DNA of 64,000 nucleotides from NCBI RefSeq assembly GCF_003369915.1, contig NC_046677.1:16368001-16432000 (forward strand). The letters run 5' to 3'. The notes below the pieces were generated by a model that ran no database searches, had not been told where the DNA came from, and saw only the letters and a list, made by a program, of their open reading frames with translations. A program made the translations under genes and the position numbers. Position 1 is the first letter of the stretch, and each line of letters starts with the position of its first letter. Positions 45,624-57,600 of the stretch are shown piece by piece. The stretch is from Drosophila miranda (taxonomy: Eukaryota; Arthropoda; Insecta; Diptera; Drosophilidae).

Positions 45624-45667
45624 CCTAGGTGTGTGGTTAAGGGCTCTCCCTTAGCCGCACACTTGGG
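45624..45667 (+). ncRNA. Strong RNA-hairpin candidate
   Basis: On the plus strand, bases 45624-45643 pair with 45648-45667 around a CUCU tetraloop: 20 pairs, 16 Watson-Crick and 4 G-U, without a bulge. On the minus strand the four G-U pairs become A-C mismatches, so plus-strand transcription fits better. No transcript is known to me. Confidence 0.45.
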
Positions 45668-48600
45668 GGGTTGCTCTCTTTGTTTTTTTTTTTTTAATTT
45701 TTGTATTTTTACTTTTTATTTGTTTGATGTGCTTTTCAACTCGTTTTTTGTTTTTGGGTTTTCCTTAATGCCGTGGGCGCTTAATGTACAGTTGCCTTGT
45801 AAAAATGTACAATTTAAGCGCTTGCTTTTAAAATATGTTTTGTGTTTTTTTTTTTCGGTTTTAATTTATTTATTTATAATCTATATTAGCTGAAAGTCGG
45901 CTTTCAACTCTGCCCTATAAATCACTTTAATAAATAGCCGCCATCTCGTTTTCATCGTTCTATTTATTTGTTTAGCGCTTGGTTGTAATTAACATTTGTT
46001 GTTCGGGTTGTTTTACGTTTAACTTTTGTTTTTTAATGTTTGCTTTTTTTTTGTCGGGCTTAGATATAATACAATTGTTGTTTATTATGCTGCACTAACG
46101 ATCGTGTGGATTGCATTTCTCTGCTGCCTCATCATCACCATCACCATCATCATCATCATAATCCTCTTCTATCTGCATTTTTCGGGGACTTCTCGAGTTC
46201 TAACTGCCTGCGGCCCGGCTCCTCTTCTCCAACTTTGATTTAGCTTATACTCTGCTTGCATTTTGTTAATTTTTTAGTTAATGTATGTGTGTGTGTGTGT
46301 GTGTTATGGTTTAACAATAGTTTAGTTTTAGTTTTTTAGTTTAGTTTTAGTTACTAATTTAGTGTAGCACATCCATGAGATGAGACGAGATTTTGCGTGT
46401 TTCGGTTTTCGGTTTTCGGGATTTCTTTCATTCGCCTTTCGATCTAAAAACTCTATTTATGTATATACATATATATGTATGCATGTATATATATGTAATG
46501 TATGTATATATAGTATGTATGTATATAGTAGTATGTTTTGTATGTATATTAATTTAATTTCTTTAATTAGTATTTGTTAAACAAAAGTAACGCAAAAGGA
46601 TTTCGTTTCGTTTAGTGCTAAAAACAAGTGTATGCCTATGCAATCTTCTCATCCATTATATTATATATGTAGTAATGTATTGTATCATGTTTATGTTGTA
46701 GAGAAGTTTCGGTAGAGTAGAGTACGGATAGCTCAGGAGTTGTTCATTTCTTACTTTCATGGAAATTCGTAAAGTTCGTTAGAAATTTGATGAAAGTTTT
46801 CCTTCAAGTTTGGTTTTTTCCCTTTCGGGGTTTATTTCTCAATTTATTCAATAAACTCTTTACATTATCATAAATTACTTAACTAAATTGTTGGGTTTCT
46901 TCTTCACCATTTTCTGCTCTTTTTCTTTTTTTGGGGGTTTTTTTCTTTGCTTTTGCCATAGCCATACAAAATTGTTGTGTTTTATTTAATGTATAACTTT
47001 GAGTACATACATAATACATATATACTCGTATCGTATATGCCATCTTTTGTTTGGTTTCTTTTAGTTTAATGAACACTTTGTTGGGTTCAATTTCAATATT
47101 AGTTTAAAAAGTTAGTTATAGTTAAGATTAGCGTTGGTTTTTTCACTTTTCACTTGGTTTGTTTGTTTGTTTTGTTTTGCTTTTTGGTTTCGGTTTTAGA
47201 AAAAGTTCTTCTGCTTTTCGAAATCAATAATATAGTTAAGAAGCGCTGTGCCCTGTTGACTTGTTTGTGATTGGTTTGTTTTCTTCGGTTTTAGTTGTAG
47301 TTTTGGTTTCCCGTAATTCTCATTATCTATGCATATGTATATATCGTAATTTATATATATAAATTGCTAAAAATCATACATATATATATCATATATCATC
47401 GATTAGCCTGTTCTGTTGAAGACATTTTACACAACAAAAGCAGTCAGAAGTAAATGGAATTTTCCTTGGGATGATTTTTGGGGACATTATTTAGTCGTTG
47501 AGAATGGCACTTAATTGATTTACTTCCTTCATTAGTTTTTTTCCCCAAAAAGATTCCATTTATTTCTATCTACCCGTGTGTGTGCGCGTGTGTGTGTGTG
47601 TGTTTTGGATTATAGAATACTTTTTACTGTCTTTCAGTTGTTTTTGTTGTCGTGTTGTATGATTCACAGTGTTTACCCGTAGTTTTAACTGGTTTCTAGA
47701 CTATTTCGCTGATGTCATATCTATCCCCCCCTATAAGGCAAAGTCACACGTTTTGTTCGCAGCCGATTAGGGAAATTATATATAAAAGTTAAACACTTTC
47801 ATTATTCTTTTTCTTCATTTATGGTAGGTATACTTCTACTGAAACCCTAAGGCAATTTTTCTTGTTTCCTACTGTTTTTTTTTTGTTTCGTCTTTCTCAT
47901 TTTTTACACTATTCTGCTGGGTCTTTGAGGAACATAAAGTAAGGTTGGAACCGGGTTGGTTTTTCGGGTGGAAGAGAACCTGCAGCCTGGCTGGCTGGGG
48001 ATTCCCCATTAACATCTGTCTGAAACTTATCCTAGAATTGGAATTCCTACAAAATGTGTGACTTGCCAAGTGTGGATCGTGGAGAAAGGTTTTCTTGACT
48101 TTTCTCTGGCCAGCCATACAGTGCGCTCCGAAACTGTAGGTGAGTTGAAGCTTCGACATAACTACGTAGTTTTTAAATGCCTTAACAAGTGTCGGATAAC
48201 TGAGATTTTTCATACACTATATATATCTTTATATCTTTATTTTGTTGTTGTTGTATACTATCAGTTGTAATAGCTTCGAAACGCACTGTAAGTATAGTCA
48301 GACCGCTACCGATACCGATACCGAGACAGTTGTAACGAAAGCTTCAAAGCTCATCCCCTCATCCCGCACTAATCCAAGGCATCTATATCCCAATGGAAAT
48401 ACTCAAAAAATCAATATTTTTTTGTAAAACAAATACCAACTAAGCTTAAATAAAATAAAATCTCAAAAAAAAAAAAATATATAAAATTTGTTTCACTAGA
48501 TATCATCGGATTTAGCATGTCTATTTTCGATTCAACTAATTTTGTTTGCCTTCGGAGAGAAAACAGATGCGTGTGTTTCCTTGCCTAAGTTTTTCGCTTA

Positions 48601-49370
48601 GTTTTAACTTTTGTTTAGTTTCGGTTTCGGCGAATTTTTCCCCGTCCAACATTTGGCTTATGCGACTAATTAAAATTACTTGCAATTATTAATATTATTT
48701 ATGCATATATTTCATATATATATAATATATAAGGTTGTCTTCCCGTTCTTGCATTTGTTGCTGCTATTATTATAACTTAACTAGAACTTGATCTGAGGTT
48801 TAATTTCAATTTCTTTTATAGCGTGACAGTCGAAAAGTGTGTGCCAAGAAGTTCTGCATTTGTGGGTTTTTTTGGGGACTACAAAATATCGCAAGAAAAA
48901 AGAAAACTGAAGGAAGGAAATCATTTTGAAAAGACAGAGAAATGAGGAGGTCTTTAGAGTATCTGATCTGAGGGAGGAGTTGTTTAGGATACACGATTGA
49001 TGTGTTGTTTGTCAGGCTTAGTTCTTGTTATATCGTTTGTTGTTGTTATCGTTTGTTTTACTGTACAAAAACAGACATACAATATTGCGTATGTCGTTGT
49101 TTGTATATAATAAGTGTATATATAAGTAGTGTATAGTTTCCCTCTTTTTTGTTTTGCTTTGCTTTTGTTCTGTTAGTAGTATGTATATAGGCAATAGTTG
49201 ACGAGTGTTTCGAAGTTCGATTTTGGTTGGGTTTATGCTTCTTTTTTTGGTAGTACGTGTATGTATTTTTGCTATGGTGTTGTGGGTAACATTACGTCAT
49301 ACAATATAGCAGTAAATAGGTATCGTAGCTGTTGTTGTTCTTCTTGTGGGGTTTACTTTGTTTCAGTTCA

Positions 49371-49395
49371 TGTGTGTGTGTGTGTGTGTGTGTGT
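49371..49395 (+). repeat. TG microsatellite
   Basis: Uninterrupted TG dinucleotides; CA on the Bsg sense strand. Confidence 0.75.
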
Positions 49396-50934
49396 CCAAA
49401 TGAGGTGTATTAGAAAACCAATTGAAATGAAAAGACCAGTATGTTTGCTGTGAAACATTGAAAGGATAGTAGGATAGCAGGATCATAAGTGCTCCCCGTT
49501 TTAATGTACATACATACACAAATATATGTAGATCAATATATTATGATAGTTTAGTAGTAAGTAGTAGTTGTTCTTTTGTCACTAATAGTTTGTTATACAC
49601 AAATAAGCCACAAAAACTGTACAACAATTGTACATGAATAAAAAACTTATGCACGAGAATTTTCTATCGACGGTTTTCCAAAAAGTCTCCTCTTTCTAGG
49701 CTATTTATTGACCCCCAAATCATTCACTTTCTTTCATTTATTTTCTCCTGCTGCTGCTACTTCTATTTCCGTATTTTTATCGTATTTGTATATAGTTTAA
49801 TCTAGGTAATCGAACATGCCACACACACACGTGATTTATATACTATATATATGTATAACAAGAACTTTTTCCAGGGGTGTTTCTTTCGGTTTATTATGTT
49901 TATTTAGTTTACTATACAAATCTCGTACTCACATCTTTTGTGTGTCGTTTAACATAATTTTCATTCATTTTATTAACTTCCCATCATTTTTCTTATATTT
50001 TCTTGTTTTTGGGTTTTTTTTTTTACTGAGAACACAGTTTACTATGTAAGTATTTAAAGCTTTGGTGGCGGCGAAAAATGATCTCAACGAAAAAAGAAAC
50101 AACCCAAAAAAAAAAGAACGTACACGAATTAAGGACATACAGAAACGTAAACTAATTTTAGAGTTTATATTATGTTTATATTATGTGTATATGTATATGT
50201 ATGTTAGTTATGATTACGAGCTTAAGAGATGTGATTTGAAGACCGCTTTAGGTAATAGTTGTTTTCCCACATTTTCTTCCTTGTTTTTTTTTTTCACACA
50301 ATGAATGCTTCACATTATATTTAAAACAACCCAAATTAACAACAACAGAAATGAATTAACAGAGTTTTGATTTTGGTTTTTTGCTAGTTTTAGTGTTTAC
50401 CAAAAATGAGGCTAAGCAAATAGTACTGAACTTTACAAGTTTTGGCAGTACGCATCAGATTTTTCATCATCTTTCTTCTTATATTTGTTTTTGTTTTTTG
50501 TTTTGTTTTGTTTTGTTCTTCTAAAATTATGCAATATACAATGTTCTCGGTTCTTCATCCGTCGACTACTTCCGGTATTAATCCTTTAAAAATATACCCA
50601 TAACGCGCTACTTAATTGTTTAAAAAGTTCTTCCTCCATTTTGTTCATTATTTATATATGTATATTAACTAAGTTTAATAAACAAAGTTCTTTTTAACAT
50701 CGTCTTCTCATTTAACAGTGTTCCTTTTTCTTCTTCTTCCTTCTTCCTTTTCGCTGCTGCTGCTTCTGCTGCTGCGCTGCTGATCTTCCACTTGCCATTC
50801 TCCGCCATTTTGCGCCATCTTCTAGCTGTTATTGTTTCTGCATCGATCGCCACGTGGCCCAAGTAAAACCTAACCTCAAAATATAGCTACCTAAGAAATC
50901 ATAGTCAGAGCAAATATCCTTGCTGGGATACTCA

Positions 50935-50987
50935 AAGAGAGAGAGAGATATAGAGACAGACAGATAGAGAGAGAGAGAGAGAGAGAG
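50935..50987 (+). repeat. GA-rich microsatellite
   Basis: Interrupted GAGA and GATAGA units within the long flank of Bsg. Confidence 0.7.
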
Positions 50988-53900
50988 CCGTTGGTAGGTT
51001 TTCGCGTACAGTACAGAGACAGAAGAGTTCCCTTATTTTGCTTTCCTTATTCTGCCATTTTTTCATTCAACTTTTGAGATTATGTACAATATTATTTCCT
51101 TTGTTCTCTTGCAGGATTGGGGAGAGAGTGACTGGGGAACAGGTGTGGACAGAAGTGGAGTGTGGAGTGAGGAGAGTGGTGATTTTGGGACCTTTGTCTT
51201 CTTTTAGGTTAGTTTCTACAGTCCCGCTATTATGGTATTCTTTTTTTAGTGTTCGTTTAACTGCTATCACTTTCCGTTTTTAATATTAATTTCAGTTTCC
51301 TTTTTAGGTTTGTTTAATATTAATTGTTTGGTTTTTCATAGTTTAATAAAATACAATTTTACTAAACAAAAGTTTCTGCAGTTTCTGGGGACAGTAGAGG
51401 ACGAGGGGACGGGGGGACAGGGAACGGGTGATAGTAGATTGTGAAAGATGTCTGGGGTTTTCGGGTGTAGGCTCTTGTGACTGACTGTTATCCATATATG
51501 TATGTATGTAATGTAATGTAATGTATGTTCTTGAACCTTCATTTTGTAATATCATTTTTGCTAGTTTTATGTATTGTAATTTTATGTAATGCTCTGTTAC
51601 TGGTTTATGCTCAATATTTAAATCATTTTTTAACTCTTTTTTCTTTTTTGTTTTTGTTTTGTTTGGTATTATTCTGTATGCTGTTCTGTTTAGGACATTT
51701 AATCATAATTTCTCCTTTTCTTTTTCCTGCAATAGAAACAAATTGCAAAATCGATTGAATTAGTTTTACTTTGTGGTTGGTTTGTTGCTTGGGAATTGAT
51801 TTAAAAATAGATTAAAGATTAAAAATTAGAAAGGAGAGAGTGGGAATTAGAGCGGCAATCAATCAATCAATCAATTAATACAAGATTCTATGCTTCAAAA
51901 AATCAATAATAATTCAAAATAATACAAATTTGTTACTAGTTAGTACAAACATTATTCTACTATTTTTTGTTTTTGTTTTCTAGCTTGTTGCCGGTTGCAG
52001 TTGCAGTTGCTTTGTAGTTGTTTTTGTTGTTATTGTTGCTATTGCTATGGTTAATATTTATCATAACTATTATTATAAATTATTGTTGTGATTGTTGTTG
52101 TTGGAGTTGTTGTTGTTGTAGGTTGTAGGTTGTTCTTGATGTTAGTTACGACGCTGGGCACATTTTGGATCAGATTTTTGTTAGTCAAGGCGGGTTGAAG
52201 ATGTAATTTGATCGCAATTTTTGGTTTTTGTTTTTTGTTTTTTTGGTTTCTGGTTTTTGATTGATTATTGGGGAGCGAGGATCTTTAAGGTTAGTTGTGA
52301 TGATGATTTGCAGAGTACAGTCAACCAATTGATCGATCGAATGAAGCTGCAGGCTGTCTCCTATGTTAGCTTTTCTTTTAATTCAATTTTCGTTAAACTA
52401 CGAGTAGAGAATGAATTTGAATCAACTACCCAAAGGAAATTTTCGGTTTATATTTATACGGATATTAATGGGAAAAATAAGAAAAGAATGGAGAAGACGT
52501 TTGATTAGCTTTCCATGATTATCGACTACGACGAATCACGCACACAGTGGCATCAAAAGCAATTGAAAGGCGAAAGGATAACCAATGCAAAATGCAAATT
52601 AAATTAATAGAGGAACATATAATCCAATCGTTAGAGGTACTCTCCCCACAGCAAGCAGTGCAAAAACGTTATATACCGAAGGATACAAAAAAAAAAAAAA
52701 AACAATCATTGGCGGTACTCTTCACACAGCAAGCATCTATGCAAAAAAAAAAAAACTCCGTATCTAAGGGGAAATTCAAAATATACACACATAAATAAAA
52801 AATTAAAAATGCAGATTGTTTGGTTTTTGTTTTGTTTTATTTTTTAAATCTTTTTTTTTTGTAATTTACAATTGTATTTTTTTCTGGTTTGTTTCTGGTT
52901 TTATATTTCAGTTGAAATCAATCTCAAAACGCACAAAATCATAATGAATAAGATAATAATAGTCGGTAAACAATAGCACAAGTGTTCAGATATACTAGAT
53001 ATACTCGTACAATATAGAATCGGAGTCATTCAAAAATTTATACACAGCGAGAAATCAACAAAAATCAGAGGCGACAACTAAAGAAGAAAAAATATAAACA
53101 TACGAGTAAAGTGCGCAAAAACTAGGGGGTGTGGCGGTACTGGCGATACTGGGGGTACTCGGGCTTAGGGAAAATACTCTTCTTTTTTTGTTTTGTTTTG
53201 ATTTTGTTTTTGTACAAATAATTCTAATTATAATTCCAAATCAATGCAAAAGGCGTGGAGCTAAGTGTGTGCTTGTGTGCATGTGTGTGTGTGTGTGTGT
53301 TTACTGCCAAGAAATTAATAAGCTTATATAGTCATTTATAATATACATAAGTAACGATTAAATCTGGTTTCGTATCTCTCCAAATTTTATAATTTGTGGT
53401 TTTTTCTTTTTTTAATGTATACAATTAAACAATAAGTACTTAAAAACAAAAGTTGATAACATTTTTGTTTGTATTCTTTTACACGATATAATAATCATTA
53501 TATTATGGACTGGACTTTGATATAAAAAAGAAGAAAAGTTTTTTATGTGTGTGTGTGTGTTGTGTGTGTTTTCGGGCAACAGAAACAGGCACAGCGAAAA
53601 AACATATATACTTTAAAAACTTATTTTGATTTAATTTTTGTTTGATTGGAAGTAAGCAAAAAGAAAACTATAAGGCGGCGGCGATATATATGATGAATTA
53701 TACGAGTAATTATATTATTTTAGAGCTAGAAAACTACATAGTTTTTGTTTGTCCATCTCTTGGGGTGTCTATGTGTGTGGGTGTGGGTGTGCATGTGTGT
53801 GTGTTTCTTTGAGTTTATTGTGTGTTCTGTGTGGGTGTGTTTCCGTTTCCGTTTCGTGTTTGTGTTTGTCAGAGAGGTTATAGGGCGCATCAAAAAAATA

Positions 53901-54650
53901 TATACTGCTGAGGCATATATCCCTTATCGCTTAGCACACATTGAAGAAATTAAAAAGATCTATCAGTTTAGGCTGTAGGCTTTGTGTTCACATTCCTCTT
54001 CTCTTCCTCTTCCTTTTTCAGTTTTTTTCCATCGTATAATACAAAAAATTAGCAAAGATTATCCATATACATAATTCCATATCTAAACTTCTTCGTTTGT
54101 TAACTTTCATTATTCTTCATTCACTTTTATCGGTGTTCCCCCTATGGTTTTGTTTCGTTTTGTGTTTATTATTTTTTAGGGTAATTATTAAAAAATTGTT
54201 AACTAAGAAAATTTCACTAATTGTTGTAGCTGCTGCCGCCGTGTGTCCCGTGCCGTCCGTTTGTCTCTGTCTCCGTCTCCGTCTACGTCTCAGTCTCCGT
54301 CCGTATGTTGCATGGTAAGTACGTTGCTTCGGTGTCTCCGTAATTCTGTGGTGTGGGTATTGTTTTGTGTCTGTTCTGCATTGACTGCAGCTTCAACGTC
54401 TTTAATTTGCAGTATATAGTATATCTAAAAAATTTCAACTTTTCTTTTTCCCTTTTCTGCTGCATTTTGTTGTGTTTGTGTTTAATAATATTTGGTGTTG
54501 GTTTTGTTTTTGTTGTGGTGTTCGACAGTTGTTTCTTGTTGATGTTGTTTGCTTTCGCTTTCGCTTTTGCTGGTTGTTTTGTTTTTCTTGTTTTTGTGGT
54601 GGTGGTGTTGGTTGTGGCTGTTGTATTGGCGGATTGGATATTTGGCAAAC

Positions 54651-57600
54651 TTACTGTTCTTGGGGATCAGTATCACTCTCCTCCAGTTCGCTCTTGTTGC
54701 GTCGCTTCTCGTAGATGAGAATGATCAAGCAGAGAATAAGCACCTCAGCGCAGATGCCCAGGAAAGGCCACAAGGCGGCAAATTTGCCTGAAAAATTAAC
54801 ACCAAGAAATTAATAAAAAATATAAATTTTGGTCTTATTTATCGTCATGCACTGCCGTTGTCAGAAGAGATCATTTTCCTGATGAATATTTTGCTTTTTA
54901 ATTTTTTGTATATATCTTTAATCAGTTGTATAACTAATCAATTTTATATTTAATCAATTTTCTATTTAATTAATTTAGTATTATAATATTATATATTTTG
55001 TATGGGATATATTTTTTATATTATATATTTTTTATATTATATATTTTTTATATTATATATTCTTTATATTATATATTTTGTATGGGATATATTCTTTATA
55101 ATATATATTTTTAATGGCATATATTTTTTATTTTATATATATATTTTTTTTTATTTTATATTTTTTATTTAATATATTTTTGTATATCATATTTATTTTA
55201 TTTTATATAGTACATATACATATGTATATTTTTTTGTTTAGTCTCTGTTCTATAAATTTAGCTATATCATTCGTCAATGACCAAATCTGACAACGGATCA
55301 CACAAGATTGTTGAGGCCAAATAAGTAGTCCCCCCCTGTGGCAATACGATATATCGACTTACCCTTAACACGCACAGTTGTAAAGTCGCTGGCAACAGTG
55401 CTGTTTCCGAAATCATTGGCCGCATTGCGTCCAATGCACTTGTACTCGCCTCTATCGTCCAGAGTAACGTTGTCCATTGTCAGAATAGCATTCTCAATAT
55501 TGTTGTCCGCTTTCAGTACAAAGCGATCTGTATTGTTTTTTAGCGTTACATTGCCTGAAACCAAAATGCACAATTAAACTCTCCGTACAGATCTTTCGAG
55601 TACCAAATAATATAGTCTTACCAAAAGTCCATGACAATTGTGGTGCACTACCCACGACCGAGCAGGTAACGGACATTTTCTCGCCCTCCACAACGGCTGT
55701 ATTTGAAGGCACTCGTACAACAACGCGAGCTGCGGATGGTACAACGATTACTCGGTTAGTGTTTTTGTGTCTTATTTGCGGGCGATGCCGGATCGCTCTG
55801 CTTACCAATCACATTGATATCCCTGGACACCCCATTGATTTCACAACTGTAGAGGCCATCGTCGTACGCTTCCGCTCTGTCGATGATGAACTTCCTCTCG
55901 GCATTGATTAACTTAAAGCGACCCTTCAGCACATCCACGTTCATCACGTCGGTGTGGTTCTTTTTCCTACGCGGGGGAAATGAGATCAGGGATTAGTTTA
56001 GTAATAGATAATAGGGGAATGCTATAAAATTTCAATGGACGTACGAACAGTTCCCTTGGGCGAAAATCTACTTTACACCACTAAAATGTATATAATTACC
56101 AATCTCCACCATTTCACTCTTGAGCGATATTCCCACTGGCACCATTTTTAGTGCAGAAACCCAAGGGAGCTTTCATTTTTATTTTTTTTTGGTAAAGTTC
56201 GCCTCTTTTAATCTTTGTTAAATAGTTCTTGTTGAAAGCAAGAAAAAACCTCATTTATTTAAATGAATTCTACGGCTATCGGATAGAACGCGAAAGAACC
56301 TTCTCGAGTGGGAACTTAACTGAGAAACTGAGGTGCTGCTTGTTTTGCCAATTATTCAAAGACTAATTCCGCAGCGAGGCGGCAGCGGCGGCAGTGGCGC
56401 ACGCAAAGTTTTTGGCCCTGGCCCCCAGACAAGGGGTTCTGGAATGAACAAAAGTGTCATTACCATTACACCAGAGCCAGAGCCAGAGCCAGAGCCCCAA
56501 ACCAACAGCCAGTCACCAGTCACAATCACAGACAGGAAGGCACTTTACAGTCACCACACCCCGAGGGCCTACACAGTCAAAACCTCAACCACCACTCATC
56601 CACACAGAGAACAGAATGGAACGGAGAACGGAACGTTGTTACCAGGTTATGTCAGTCAAGTCAAGTCAAGTCGGGGAGGCAGTCAGGCTAACAGGCTGGC
56701 AGTCAGCCCAGGAGAGTCAGTTAGTCAGTCAGGCCAACATAATTAAGCAAAAGTGCTTAGCTGTGCCGTATTAAAATGATTGCTCTTATAACTACTAACT
56801 ATGTGGGGCACACACATTCTCCATCCACCACAGGGCACTATCATCCCATACCTTGGTTGGCATTTTTTTTTTTTTTTGGGGGGTAGTGGAGGATGGGTAG
56901 TATATTTTGATGACTTACCATATAAGCGGGTCCGTTGAATCGGCCTTCACATTGCAGCTGAGCACCAGCGGCCCTCTAATATCATAAAATTTCATTTCAT
57001 GCTCGACATTGTCATAATTTGGCACCAACGTATCTATGGTAGAAGGTCAGAAAATAGAACAAACATAAAAGGCACAAATTAGTTGGATATTTATAAGGCG
57101 GCGGCGGCGTCGTCGTAAAGATAAATGCATACTAAGGTTGTTTTTGTTTTTTTCGATACAAGAATAACGTTTACATAAAGAATCATATTTAATAATATAT
57201 TTATTTTGTATGTATAAAATAGATATAGGAATAAATTGAGAACGAGCTTAAAGTATGAGAGGTGGAGCCATGGCTGTTTTATTTATTTTTTTTTTGTTTT
57301 GGGAGGTTGAAATACTTCTGAGGTTGGTTCTGAGAGATGAGAGCTTGAGGTTTTTGGGTTTTTTTTTTTTTGTTTACTAGATATATGCTTATGGAAATCA
57401 TAAGGAATTAGCAACTAAATTCACAATTCACTAAGACTAAACAAAAAGAGAGAACGAGAGAGATGGCAAAATAAGTTTGGAAATAATATAAATATAAATT
57501 TGTAATTAAAACTAAAACTAAAACTAAGGAATCAAATGAAATAAAAGAGCATACAATTTTGGGTGTAAGTCGAATTTATTTGGTCCTCTGTTTAACATAT

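Larger units (their letters stand above)
45240..54650 (-). other. Probable very long 3' untranslated region of Bsg, or gene-free flank
   Basis: Nine kilobases directly downstream of the Bsg stop hold no credible gene on either strand. The plus strand is strongly T/G-rich, so a minus-strand RNA would be A/C-rich, with CAACAACAA-type runs near 52050-52110. GT repeats lie at 46284-46303, 47577-47600, 49371-49395 and 53281-53301, and a GA run at 50935-50987. A minus-strand AATAAA lies near 45285. Whether it is one UTR is an inference from its composition and position. Confidence 0.4.

Noticed and set aside
52140-52180. Possible alternative last Bsg exon (minus strand, CCCAG then CGTCGTAACTAA, reading RRN-stop in one frame)
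   Set aside because: The frame that gives RRN is not the frame reached by splicing from the donor at the Bsg stop; probably coincidence.
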